NCBI RefSeq assembly: GCF_900104185.1
Contig: NZ_FNIZ01000001.1
Span: 62,001-126,000, forward strand
Reading direction: 5' to 3'
DNA from: Halobacillus aidingensis
Lineage (GTDB): Bacteria; Bacillota; Bacilli; Bacillales; Halobacillaceae
Length of the DNA stretch: 64,000 nucleotides
Shown piece by piece: positions 17,756 through 27,125 of the stretch. Positions within the stretch are counted from its first letter, which is position 1. Each line of letters opens with the position of its first letter. The translations under genes were made by a program, and so were the position numbers. Below the pieces are notes generated by a model. The model saw only the letters and a list, made by a program, of their open reading frames with translations. It searched no databases and was not told where the DNA came from.

Positions 17756-18994
17756 GTGTCGAATTTAAGAGATGAAGCTTTGCACATACACCGTGTCAAT
17801 AAAGGAAAACTTGAAACCCATTCAAAAGTTCCTGTCAGGAATGCTAGAGACTTGAGCCTTGCCTATTCCCCTGGAGTGGCAGAGCCTTGTAAAGAGATTT
17901 ATGACCATAAAGATACGGTGTACGATTATACAATGAAGGGTAATATGGTAGCCGTCGTCAGTGATGGATCGGCTGTTCTTGGTCTGGGGAATATTGGACC
18001 TGAGGCTGCCCTGCCAGTCATGGAAGGTAAAGCTGCTTTGTTCAAAAGTTTTGCAGGAGTAGATGCATTCCCTATTTGTTTGAACACACGTGATATTGAT
18101 CAGATTGTGCAGACTGTAAAGTTAATGGAACCTACTTTCGGCGGTGTGAACCTGGAAGACATCGCCGCACCCAACTGCTTCATCATCGAAGATCGACTGA
18201 AGAAAGAGACGAATATACCAATCTTCCATGACGACCAACATGGTACGGCAATCGTTACAGTAGCAGGATTAATGAATGCATTAAAAATAACTGGGAAAAC
18301 CTTCTCAGAAATCAAAGTGGTAGCTAATGGGGCTGGTGCTGCTGGAATTGCGATTATTAAATTGCTCTATCATTTCGGTGTGCGTGACATCATCATGTGT
18401 GATTCCAAAGGAGCTATTTTTGAAGGCCGCGATTACGGAATGAACGATGTGAAAGATGAAATTGCTAAAATTACGAATAAAGACCGTACAGAAGGGAATC
18501 TTGAAGAGGTCATGGAAGGTGCGGATGTGTTTATTGGTGTATCCGTTGGTGGATTGCTTTCCAAAGAGACCGTATCAAAAATGAATGATGATTCTATCAT
18601 CTTTGCCATGGCAAACCCTGAACCGGAAATTATGCCTGAAGATGCAAAGGAAGCTGGAGCGCGTGTCATCGGAACTGGTCGTTCAGACTTCCCTAACCAG
18701 GTAAATAATGTGCTGGCATTTCCGGGAATCTTCCGCGGTGCGTTGGACGTAAGAGCGACTAGAATTAATGAAAAAATGAAAATTGCAGCAGCTGAAGCCA
18801 TCGCCTCCTTAGTAAGTGAGGATGAGTTGAGTGAAGACTACGTCATTCCTGCACCATTCGATCCGCGAGTGGCGCCAGCCGTTGCTGCAAGCGTAGCAAA
18901 AGCGGCGATGGAGTCTGGGGTTGCCCGTCATCACGTAGATCCAGAAGAAGTTGCAGAAAAAACTAGACAACTGACATTAATTGATGAAGATTGA
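17756..18994 (+). CDS. ytsJ: Malic enzyme (oxaloacetate-decarboxylating malate dehydrogenase)
   Basis: Cytoplasmic enzyme converting malate to pyruvate and CO2; the B. subtilis homologue YtsJ prefers NADP. The 412 residues show SLAYSPGVAEPC, the metal and substrate segment FHDDQHGTA, the Rossmann motif VANGAGAAGIAI, and FAMANPEPEI near the C-terminus, a bacterial malic enzyme set with no fused phosphotransacetylase domain. Starts at GTG, 9 nt after AAGGAG. Lies between dnaE and a FadR-type regulator followed by accDA, linking pyruvate and NADPH supply with fatty-acid synthesis. Confidence 0.95.
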   Translation: MSNLRDEALHIHRVNKGKLETHSKVPVRNARDLSLAYSPGVAEPCKEIYDHKDTVYDYTMKGNMVAVVSDGSAVLGLGNIGPEAALPVMEGKAALFKSFAGVDAFPICLNTRDIDQIVQTVKLMEPTFGGVNLEDIAAPNCFIIEDRLKKETNIPIFHDDQHGTAIVTVAGLMNALKITGKTFSEIKVVANGAGAAGIAIIKLLYHFGVRDIIMCDSKGAIFEGRDYGMNDVKDEIAKITNKDRTEGNLEEVMEGADVFIGVSVGGLLSKETVSKMNDDSIIFAMANPEPEIMPEDAKEAGARVIGTGRSDFPNQVNNVLAFPGIFRGALDVRATRINEKMKIAAAEAIASLVSEDELSEDYVIPAPFDPRVAPAVAASVAKAAMESGVARHHVDPEEVAEKTRQLTLIDED

Positions 18995-19074
18995 TATGAG
19001 AGGGGGAAGCTTTTCGGTTTCTCCTTCTACATAACTTGGTTGTGGTTAGAGATGAAAAGAGGTGTCCGTATAAC

Positions 19075-19671
19075 GTGGCCCAGGAGCAGCGAGGGAAAGT
19101 TTATGAAGGGGTTCTTCAACAGTTGAAATCTTACATTGAAGAGCATCGGTTGAAGCCTGGTGATAAGCTCCCGTCAGAACGAGAGTTAAGTGAACAATTG
19201 AATGTAGGTAGGTCCTCAATCCGGGAAGCCTTCCGGGCGATGGAGCTTTTGGGATTAATTGAAACAAGAAGAGGTGAGGGCACCTATATGAGAGCCTATC
19301 GCCCTTACCATATGGTCGAGCTGCTATCCAACTTCTTACTTAATGAATCGAGGACCAAGAGTGAATTGATGACCGCTAAACAAATGATTGAAAAAGAAGT
19401 ACTGCTTTTGTTGAACGGGAATTTAGACAGCCGGAATAGGAGCGACATAAGAGCGATCATTTCTGACCATTCATACGCTCAAAGGCATCAAAAGGTATTT
19501 GAATATTTATTCAGCCTTTGTGATCAACCTCTCCTTCTGTCGATGTGGCAATTCATCTCAGGATTTACCCACACCGTCCATGATGTAAGCTATTCTGATG
19601 ATTGGTATGAAGAATTGGTTACCGTCATGGAGGAAGAAGATACAATGAAAATTATACGTCTATTTCAATGA
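19075..19671 (+). CDS. FadR-subfamily GntR transcriptional regulator
   Basis: DNA-binding regulator of about 198 residues. The N-terminal GntR winged helix is clear (LKPGDKLPSERELSEQLNVG then SSIREAFRAMELLGLIETRRGEGTYM). The C-terminal all-alpha domain is shorter than a full FCD domain, which usually runs about 150 residues with three metal His, so the effector site may be reduced. I chose the GTG at 19075, 10 nt after AAGAGGTG; a TTG at 19036 would add 13 unlikely residues. It probably binds the perfect operator at 17701-17717, so ytsJ is its likely target and accDA a possible one. The ligand is unknown. Confidence 0.85.
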   Translation: MAQEQRGKVYEGVLQQLKSYIEEHRLKPGDKLPSERELSEQLNVGRSSIREAFRAMELLGLIETRRGEGTYMRAYRPYHMVELLSNFLLNESRTKSELMTAKQMIEKEVLLLLNGNLDSRNRSDIRAIISDHSYAQRHQKVFEYLFSLCDQPLLLSMWQFISGFTHTVHDVSYSDDWYEELVTVMEEEDTMKIIRLFQ

Positions 19672-19773
19672 TCGTATCGTGTCGAATCTATTTCGACAGA
19701 ATGAGTCATATTACGAAATGAAATTTATGTATATTGATAAGAAAGGAAGCTTTGTCCCAAAGGAGGAATCACC

Positions 19774-20634
19774 TTGCTAAGAGACTTTTTCAGCAAGAAA
19801 AAAAGATACGCATCCATTCCCAGCCAAGAAGCAAAGCAGGATGTACCTGAAGGTTTGATGCAGAAATGCCCAAACTGCCAAAAGATCTTTTATAGAAAAG
19901 AATTGAATCGAAATATAAATGTTTGCCCTCATTGTGATCATCATCATCGTCTCAGTGCCTACGAACGCATCCAACATTTATTTGATGAGGAATCCTTTGT
20001 AGAGTGGGACAAGCACATGATTTCAAATAACCCGTTGCATTTCCCAGAATATGAAGAAAAACTGGAAAAGGACCGTCAAAAGTCTGACTTGAATGAAGCG
20101 GTTGTCACCGGAAAGGCGAAAATGAATGACATGGAAACAGCTGTGGCTGTTATGGATGCCCGTTTCCGAATGGGGAGCATGGGGTCAGTGGTAGGTGAAA
20201 AAATCACGAATGCCATCGAGAATGCCAGAAAAGAGAAGCTTCCGTTCATCATTTTCACAGCTTCCGGTGGTGCGAGAATGCAGGAGGGTGTTCTTAGCCT
20301 GATGCAAATGGGGAAAACCTCTGTCGCTCTCCAGCGCCTTCATTCAGATGGTGGTCTTTTCATTTCAGTCATGACCCATCCGACAACAGGGGGCGTTTCA
20401 GCGAGCTTTGCCTCCCTTGGAGATTATAATTTTGCAGAGCCTGGTGCTTTGATTGGATTTGCTGGTCGGAGAATTATTGAACAAACGATTCGTGAAAAGC
20501 TTCCAGAGGATTTCCAGACCGCTGAATTTCTTCTGGAGCACGGTCAACTGGACAAAGTCGTTCACCGGCATGACATGAAAAAGACGCTAACGACAGTTCT
20601 TGATCTTCATAATGTGGGAGGTGACCAATCGTGA
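19774..20634 (+). CDS. accD: Acetyl-CoA carboxylase carboxyltransferase beta subunit
   Basis: With AccA transfers the carboxyl group from carboxybiotin to acetyl-CoA to form malonyl-CoA, the first step of fatty-acid synthesis. The 286-residue protein has the N-terminal four-Cys zinc ribbon (CPNCQK ... CPHCDH, residues 28-52) and the crotonase-like core with the oxyanion-forming [10 protein letters not shown] and the [15 protein letters not shown] segment. Starts at TTG after AAAGGAGG and overlaps accA by four bases (GTGA), so the two subunits are coupled in translation. Confidence 0.96.
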   Translation: MLRDFFSKKKRYASIPSQEAKQDVPEGLMQKCPNCQKIFYRKELNRNINVCPHCDHHHRLSAYERIQHLFDEESFVEWDKHMISNNPLHFPEYEEKLEKDRQKSDLNEAVVTGKAKMNDMETAVAVMDARFRMGSMGSVVGEKITNAIENARKEKLPFIIFTASGGARMQEGVLSLMQMGKTSVALQRLHSDGGLFISVMTHPTTGGVSASFASLGDYNFAEPGALIGFAGRRIIEQTIREKLPEDFQTAEFLLEHGQLDKVVHRHDMKKTLTTVLDLHNVGGDQS

Positions 20635-21593
20635 AGCACGTACTCGAATTCGAGAAACCTGTCATTGAGTTAAGAGAAAAGATCTCTGATTTAAAACGAT
20701 TGACTGAGAATAGTGAAATGGATCTAAGTGATGAAATCGTTACTTTAGAGAATCGATTGGAAAGACTTGAAACAGATGTCTATGACCGAATGGCTCCATG
20801 GGATCGTGTGCAAATGGCACGCCACCCTGAAAGACCGACGACACTTGATTATATCGAATATCTTTTTACAGATTTTCTGGAGCTGCACGGAGATCGTAAT
20901 TTTGGGGACGATGCCGCGATCGTCTCTGGGATTGCTAAGTTCAAAGGTCAACCCGTAACCGTGATCGGTCATCAGAGAGGAAAAGATACGAAAGAAAATA
21001 TTCGTCGTAATTTCGGTATGCCGCATCCTGAAGGGTACAGAAAAGCTCTCCGCTTAATGAAGCAGGCAGATAAATTCAAAAGACCGATCATTACATTTAT
21101 CGATACAAAGGGAGCCTATCCTGGAAAAGCTGCAGAGGAAAGAGGTCAAAGTGAAGCGATTGCCAGAAACTTGATGGAAATGGCAGGCCTCACAGTTCCT
21201 GTTATTTGTATAGTGATCGGGGAAGGCGGTAGTGGTGGTGCACTCGGTCTCGGCATTGGAGATCGTATTTTCATGCTTGAGAATTCCACTTATTCCGTGA
21301 TTTCTCCTGAAGGTGCCTCCTCTATTTTATGGAAGGATGCAGGCCTTGCTCAAGAAGCAGCAGAATCCATGAAAATCACTTCCTATGACTTGAAAAAATT
21401 GAATGTGATTGATGCTGTGATTCCAGAGGTAAGAGGGGGAGCGCACAGGGATATCGAGGCCCAGGCTCAAGAAATTGAGAAAATCATATCCGAATCTCTG
21501 GCAACGTTGAGCGCTCTTGAGGTTGAGGAACTATTAGAAAAACGGTTCTTAAAGTACAAAAATATTGGCGATTACACGTATCTTGATTTATAA
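20631..21593 (+). CDS. accA: Acetyl-CoA carboxylase carboxyltransferase alpha subunit
   Basis: Partner of AccD in the carboxyltransferase heterotetramer. The 320 residues begin with a helical arm ([20 protein letters not shown]), then the biotin-binding crotonase domain with [32 protein letters not shown] and the oxyanion-hole glycines in [12 protein letters not shown]. Starts at GTG overlapping the accD stop; the ribosome site GGGAGGTG lies within the accD end. Followed by a hairpin before pfkA. Confidence 0.96.
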   Translation: MKHVLEFEKPVIELREKISDLKRLTENSEMDLSDEIVTLENRLERLETDVYDRMAPWDRVQMARHPERPTTLDYIEYLFTDFLELHGDRNFGDDAAIVSGIAKFKGQPVTVIGHQRGKDTKENIRRNFGMPHPEGYRKALRLMKQADKFKRPIITFIDTKGAYPGKAAEERGQSEAIARNLMEMAGLTVPVICIVIGEGGSGGALGLGIGDRIFMLENSTYSVISPEGASSILWKDAGLAQEAAESMKITSYDLKKLNVIDAVIPEVRGGAHRDIEAQAQEIEKIISESLATLSALEVEELLEKRFLKYKNIGDYTYLDL

Positions 21594-21625
21594 TAGGATG
21601 GTTGAAATTAATAAGTCCGTAAAGA

Positions 21626-21652
21626 AAGGTCGCACTTGGGTGCGGCTTTTCG
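21626..21652 (+). terminator. Probable terminator of accDA
   Basis: Imperfect stem (AAGGTCGCAC with GTGCGGCTT, one bulge) followed by TT, C and T. Weaker than most hairpins in this window. Confidence 0.6.
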
Positions 21653-21664
21653 CATCTTAACAGG

Positions 21665-21679
21665 ATGGTAACGCTATCA
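21665..21679 (+). promoter_or_regulatory. cre-like CcpA site upstream of pfkA-pyk
   Basis: ATGGTAACGCTATCA matches the cre consensus WTGNAANCGNWNNCW at 14 of 15 positions. It lies about 30 bp upstream of the predicted -35, the arrangement of CcpA-activated genes such as B. subtilis ackA, so activation is more likely than repression. Confidence 0.5.
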
Positions 21680-21709
21680 TTGATGAATGGAATGTTGAAG
21701 TTTTATTAA

Positions 21710-21737
21710 TTGTATAGACTAGAGGATAGGCTATCCT
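21710..21737 (+). promoter_or_regulatory. Candidate pfkA promoter overlapping a palindrome
   Basis: TTGTAT (21710-21715), 16-bp spacer, TATCCT (21732-21737). The -10 region forms part of a perfect palindrome with 7-base arms, AGGATAG-G-CTATCCT (21723-21737), a possible operator. Confidence 0.45.
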
Positions 21738-21791
21738 TATAAAAATAGATGGAGGTTTCGATTCATCTTTGGTTGGGGACAACATAAATAG

Positions 21792-22772
<981 letters not shown>

Positions 22773-22800
22773 TGCAAGAGGCACTTGAGGAGGAAATAAA

Positions 22801-24564
22801 ATGTTTAGAAAAACAAAAATCGTTAGTACAATCGGACCTGCTTCTGAGTCTGTAGAAAAATTGACCCAGCTGATTGAAGCAGGGATGAATGTCGCTCGTT
22901 TGAATTTCTCACATGGAGATTTTGAAGAGCACGGAGCTAGAATTAAAAATATCCGTGAAGCTTCTAAAGCGACAGGAAAGACTGTAGCTATTCTACTTGA
23001 TACAAAAGGTCCGGAAATTCGTACAGGAACACTGAAAGATGGCGAAGCTTATTTGGAAAAAGGCTCGACGACTTATGTTTCTATGGATGAAATTGAAGGA
23101 AATGCCGAACGTTTCTCTGTCACTTATCCTGGATTGATCAATGATGTTCACCCAGGCTCTAAGATCTTGTTGGATGATGGCCTCGTTGAACTTCAAGTAG
23201 AAGAAATCGACAAAGAGAAAAATGAGATTAAGACGACTGTATTGAACAATGGCCCATTGAAAAATAAAAAAGGTGTCAACGTTCCAAATGTAAGTGTCAA
23301 CTTGCCGGGAATTACGGAAAAAGATGCGAAGGATATCGAGTTCGGAATTGAGCAAGGGGTTGACTTCATCGCTGCATCTTTCGTACGTCGTGCATCAGAT
23401 GTCCTGGAAATCAAAGAACTTCTCGAAAAGCATAACGCCAGTCACATTCAAATCATTCCAAAAATCGAAAACCAAGAAGGTGTCGATAATATCGATGATA
23501 TCCTTGAAGTCAGTGATGGCTTGATGGTTGCCCGTGGTGACCTTGGTGTCGAAATTCCAGCTGAAGATGTACCACTAGTACAAAAGCGTTTGATTCGTAA
23601 GTGTAATGAAGCAGGTAAGCCTGTTATTACAGCTACTCAAATGCTTGACTCTATGCAACGTAACCCACGCCCAACACGTGCAGAAGCGTCTGACGTTGCG
23701 AACGCCATCTTTGATGGTACGGATGCTATCATGCTTTCCGGTGAAACAGCAGCAGGAGATTACCCTGTAGAAGCTGTTCAAACCATGCATAACATTGCAA
23801 GTAAAACAGAAACAGGCTTAAATCATATGGCCCTATTGCAAGAACGTTCTAAGCATAGCGATATGACAATCACGGATGCGATTAGTCAATCGGTTACTCA
23901 TACGGCGATTAACTTGAACGCAGCAGCTATCGTTACACCTACAGAAAGTGGACATACGGCTCGCATGATTTCTAAGTATCGTCCAAAAGCCCCGATTGTA
24001 GCGATCACTTCTGATGAAGAAGTAAACCGTAAGCTATCTCTCGTTTGGGGAGTTTATGCTGTGATGGGTCCACGTGCTTACTCTACGGATGATATGCTGG
24101 ACGTGGCAGTTGAGCGCAGTCTTGCCTCCGGTCTTGCCATTCGCGGTGATCGCGTAGTCATCACTGGTGGTGTACCTGTTGGTGAAAGTGGTACAACCAA
24201 CTTGATGAAAGTCCACGTCATTGGAGATGTCCTCGTTAAAGGACAAGGCGTTGGCCAGAAGAGTGCATATGGACGTGCTATCGTTACTAAAAATGCACAA
24301 GAAGCCATTGACCGCGTCGAGGATGGAGACATCCTTGTCACACAAGGAACGGATCGTGACATGATGCCAGCCATTGAAAAAGCTGCCGGGATCATTACAA
24401 TGGAAGGTGGACTTACATCTCACGCAGCGGTTGTGGGACTAAGCCTCGGTATTCCAGTAATTGTTGGGGTTAATGATGCTCTAGAATTGATCAAGGATGG
24501 CTCTGATATTACCATTGATAGTTCACGCGGTGATATTTACGAAGGTCACGCAAGTGTATTATAA
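22801..24564 (+). CDS. pyk: Pyruvate kinase with C-terminal PEP-utiliser domain
   Basis: Transfers phosphate from phosphoenolpyruvate to ADP. The 587-residue product is of the long Bacillus type. The TIM-barrel core has [22 protein letters not shown], the active-site Lys in [13 protein letters not shown], and TQMLDSMQ...[14 protein letters not shown]. An extra C-terminal domain, resembling the mobile His domain of PEP synthase, carries [21 protein letters not shown]. Ribosome site GAGGAGG. Same operon as pfkA, ended by a terminator. Confidence 0.97.
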   Translation: MFRKTKIVSTIGPASESVEKLTQLIEAGMNVARLNFSHGDFEEHGARIKNIREASKATGKTVAILLDTKGPEIRTGTLKDGEAYLEKGSTTYVSMDEIEGNAERFSVTYPGLINDVHPGSKILLDDGLVELQVEEIDKEKNEIKTTVLNNGPLKNKKGVNVPNVSVNLPGITEKDAKDIEFGIEQGVDFIAASFVRRASDVLEIKELLEKHNASHIQIIPKIENQEGVDNIDDILEVSDGLMVARGDLGVEIPAEDVPLVQKRLIRKCNEAGKPVITATQMLDSMQRNPRPTRAEASDVANAIFDGTDAIMLSGETAAGDYPVEAVQTMHNIASKTETGLNHMALLQERSKHSDMTITDAISQSVTHTAINLNAAAIVTPTESGHTARMISKYRPKAPIVAITSDEEVNRKLSLVWGVYAVMGPRAYSTDDMLDVAVERSLASGLAIRGDRVVITGGVPVGESGTTNLMKVHVIGDVLVKGQGVGQKSAYGRAIVTKNAQEAIDRVEDGDILVTQGTDRDMMPAIEKAAGIITMEGGLTSHAAVVGLSLGIPVIVGVNDALELIKDGSDITIDSSRGDIYEGHASVL

Positions 24565-24582
24565 GATTGAAACGAGATGAAA

Positions 24583-24618
24583 CAGGCAGAGGAGTATTTA
24601 CTTCTCTGTCTTTTCTTT
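24583..24618 (+). terminator. Terminator of pfkA-pyk
   Basis: About 12-bp stem with two G-T pairs (around 24584-24596 with 24599-24610), followed by TTTTCTTTTC. Confidence 0.8.
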
Positions 24619-24673
24619 TCAATGTATCCTCAAAAAAGGTATAATAGAGGAAATGGAAAGAAGGGAAGATTCT

Positions 24674-25066
24674 ATGTTTCGTTGGTTATTGCTTTTTATT
24701 TTAGTGGTTCCCGCATTAGAAATTGGTGTACTCATATGGACAGGAAACTTAATCGGGCCAATATGGGTCATTCTTTTAATTATATTGACGGGCGTTTTAG
24801 GTGCATGGCTGGCGAAAAAGCAGGGATTAGAAACGATAAGAAATTTCCAACAATCCGTACATTATGGCCAAGTGCCTCAAGATACACTTTTGGATGGGGC
24901 TTGTATACTTGTCGGTGGAGCTGTATTGCTGACACCCGGCTTCATCACGGATGCAATTGGATTTTTACTGTTGTTCCCGGCAACCAGATTTCCTATCAAA
25001 CGAGTTATCCGAAATGCGATTCAAAAAGCCATGCAAAAAGGAACGATTACAATATACAGAAAATAA
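24674..25066 (+). CDS. fxsA: FxsA family membrane protein
   Basis: Small cytoplasmic-membrane protein of 130 residues. FxsA of E. coli relieves exclusion of phage T7 by the F plasmid; the native role in Bacillus is unknown. Visible: helix 1 MFRWLLLFILVVPALEIGVLI, helix 2 IGPIWVILLIILTGVLGAWLA followed by the conserved KKQGL, the family GxxLLxPGF pattern in GGAVLLTPGFITDAIGF, and a basic C-terminus. The ATG at 24674 matches the usual FxsA start; an ATG 21 bases upstream is in frame without a ribosome site. Confidence 0.9.
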   Translation: MFRWLLLFILVVPALEIGVLIWTGNLIGPIWVILLIILTGVLGAWLAKKQGLETIRNFQQSVHYGQVPQDTLLDGACILVGGAVLLTPGFITDAIGFLLLFPATRFPIKRVIRNAIQKAMQKGTITIYRK

Positions 25067-25070
25067 ATGC

Positions 25071-25104
25071 AAACTCAGAGATTCATTTCTCTGAGTTTTT
25101 TGCT
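25071..25104 (+). terminator. Terminator of fxsA
   Basis: Perfect 10-bp stem (25071-25080 with 25089-25098), short loop, followed by TT and further T. Confidence 0.9.
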
Positions 25105-25146
25105 TTTGCTGATACTCATTCCCTCTTTTACAAAATATCTCTTTTA

Positions 25147-25677
25147 TGGAAGAATCAGTTTCGAGACTTTTGTGAGAGTTTAGGGGCTGCGGGAAAAGGT
25201 TCGCTTTCCATGGGGCGGGCGGTGAGCCTCCTCAGGCTACGCCTTCCGGGGTCTCACCTGTCCCACACGTTCCATAGGAGTCTCACCGTTTCCCTCCGCC
25301 CCTTTGCCATATAAGTGTCTCGAAACCACTTTCAGAATAAGCTGCTTTTATGCACAGATTTAATGGAGGATACGAACTTGCAAGCACTCTATTCTGGGTG
25401 CGGAAAGCTTGTTATGTAACGCTTTATGCATATAACACAAGGATAGTGGAAGCCCCCCCACACAGTAATGGGGTTCGTTTCTCACCTACATCGAATGGGG
25501 TGGTTGGGAAGCTGCGAGACTCCCGTGGGAGAAGGAGACAGGCGAGATCCCGCAGGGCGGTAGCCCGAGGAAGCTCGGCGCTCCCCCACAGGAAAGCGAG
25601 TGGCTTCCCAACCCCCCTGACGCTCCACACTGCAAACGAACCTCGAAAAGTCTCGGAATCGAGTCTTCCACAATCCT
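25147..25677. repeat. Two-module inverted-repeat element, copy 1 (full)
   Basis: Occupies the 640-bp gap between fxsA and ytvI. Module B (25147-25339, reverse orientation) runs from TGGAAGAATCAGTTTCGAGA to TCTCGAAACCACTTTCAGAA. After a spacer of about 100 bp, module A (25440-25677) runs from AGGATAGTGGAAG to CTTCCACAATCCT. The outermost 25 bases at the two ends are inverted repeats of each other (21 of 25 match). The GC-rich centres share GAGACTCC/GGTCTCACC-type hairpin sequences. The reverse complement of the whole aligns in the same module order with 42864-43520. Frames across it are open only because of its base composition. Confidence 0.85.
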
Positions 25678-25746
25678 GCCATATTCTTTAATAACTAGTG
25701 ATGAAAACCAACGTTTAAGATTCTTTTCTATAAATAGAAACTATGA

Positions 25747-26868
25747 CTAGGTTTTTCCAATGATATATGTCCAAATTTCTTTAGTCACTCCTGTTTTAAC
25801 TAACGTCTGTATCGTCATGAGTGCGATGGGACTGATCAGCATTCCTAATCCTCCAAATAGTTGAAAACCAAGAAAAAGACTGATGAGAAGGATGATAGGA
25901 GGAACACCGAAATGATCGGCCAACAACTTTGGTTCCAGCGTTTGTCTTGTAAGCATGACCACCATATAGAGGATGGATAAACAGATGGTCATCATAAATT
26001 CTCCCGTGAGAAATTGATAAATGATCCATGGGATAAAGATGATGCCTGTTCCTACATAAGGGATGAAATCGACAAGAGCAGCAAGAAATGTTATGGTCAA
26101 AGGGTGTGGAGCACCAATGATTAGTAAACCTATAGCAATGAGTGAAGTTGATATCATAACGAGCATGCACTGAGCACGGATTAATCCTTTGATTGTTTGT
26201 ATAAATTCACCCCGGAAGATGTAAACACGCTCTGACAGTCCTTCGGGAAAAACTTTCATAAAAAACTTCACAATCATACCCCAGTCTTTACATATGAAAA
26301 AAGTAGCAAGCAGGGTGATGAAGATAAAGGCGAAAGAAGAAGGGAGCTCTGCAAGAAAAAGACCTGTAGCTTCAAGAGCACTGTTTAACAAAGTGAGGCT
26401 TGTCTCACTGAATTTTTCCTGGGCAACCTTAAAATATTCTTCCAATGTTTGTTGCTGATTTACACTTAATTTGTTGGTGAATGCTTCCCCCTTTGTTAAT
26501 AGGGGGCTCAAGAAATCCAGCGTTCCTTGAGTTAAGTAATTGGTTAGTAGAGAAAAGTGACCAGGAACGCCAGATGCTAAATATTGAATACCCCGAATAA
26601 TTTCTGCCACTAATAAAGCCAGGAGGCCTCCTGCAAGCCCGCCGAAAATGAACAGGACAAGCAGAATAGCCGCACCCCTTGGGATTCGCAGGTGATTGTT
26701 TAACAAGTGAATAAAGGGTTGGAAGAAGAAAGATAACACGATAGCAAAAATAAATGGCTGCAAGTATATCCAGGAAAAATAAGTGAAAAATATAAAGCTG
26801 ATAGCAATCATAACTACGAAAATAAAACGCAGAGCAACTTGTAATATTTGGTTATCTATATCATCCAC
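25747..26868 (-). CDS. ytvI: YtvI: AI-2E family (PerM-like) membrane transporter, sporulation associated
   Basis: Integral membrane protein of about 373 residues with seven to eight helices and the AI-2E/PerM family layout: two N-terminal helices, an amphipathic central domain (LTNYLTQGTLDFLSPLLTKG), then VDFIPYVGTGIIFIPWIIYQF and a C-terminal LADHFGVPPIILLISLFLGFQLFGGLGML motif region. In B. subtilis ytvI is a sporulation-annotated gene between fxsA and citZ. The start is uncertain: the strong GGGAGG site overlaps the GTG at 26868, and the codon best spaced from it (8 nt) is ATA at 26859. The GTG gives the family length of about 371. Confidence 0.85.
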   Translation of the reverse strand: MDDIDNQILQVALRFIFVVMIAISFIFFTYFSWIYLQPFIFAIVLSFFFQPFIHLLNNHLRIPRGAAILLVLFIFGGLAGGLLALLVAEIIRGIQYLASGVPGHFSLLTNYLTQGTLDFLSPLLTKGEAFTNKLSVNQQQTLEEYFKVAQEKFSETSLTLLNSALEATGLFLAELPSSFAFIFITLLATFFICKDWGMIVKFFMKVFPEGLSERVYIFRGEFIQTIKGLIRAQCMLVMISTSLIAIGLLIIGAPHPLTITFLAALVDFIPYVGTGIIFIPWIIYQFLTGEFMMTICLSILYMVVMLTRQTLEPKLLADHFGVPPIILLISLFLGFQLFGGLGMLISPIALMTIQTLVKTGVTKEIWTYIIGKT

Positions 26869-26993
26869 CTCCCATTTATGGAAATGAGTTTGAGCTTTGA
26901 TCAGACAAAGAACCAAAAGTTATCAACAAATGTATAATCCTCATAATTATGTAGGAATATTCGATAAAATCCTGCAAAATTAAACGGTTTCAA

Positions 26994-27022
26994 TTCACAT
27001 TCTCTTCAGAATACTTTATAAT
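26994..27022 (+). promoter_or_regulatory. SigA promoter of citZ
   Basis: TTCACA (26994-26999), 17-bp spacer, TATAAT (27017-27022). The untranslated leader is about 97 bases. Confidence 0.75.
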
Positions 27023-27064
27023 TGTCTGTGGGGTAGTTTTCCTATAAAGGTTAATAAGCAAATA

Positions 27065-27078
27065 GTAAAGCGTTTTCT
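27065..27078 (+). promoter_or_regulatory. cre-like site in the citZ leader
   Basis: GTAAAGCGTTTTCT agrees at 11 of 14 positions with TGWAARCGYTWWCA and sits about +36 from the predicted start, comparable to the CcpA site known downstream of the B. subtilis citZ promoter. Confidence 0.45.
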
Positions 27079-27125
27079 TATTGAGAGTATTAAGGAAAAA
27101 GGAATTTTTGAAAGGGAGAGATTGT

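Noticed and set aside
24577-25314. A 245-codon frame overlapping fxsA in another phase
   Set aside because: It runs through the pyk terminator, all of fxsA and the fxsA terminator into the repeat; fxsA itself is clearly the real gene.
25350-25691. Open frame of 113 codons on the plus strand, and overlapping minus frames
   Set aside because: Lies entirely in the GC-rich dispersed repeat; frames are open on both strands because stop codons are AT-rich. No ribosome site, and the translation is low complexity in Arg/Ser/Pro.
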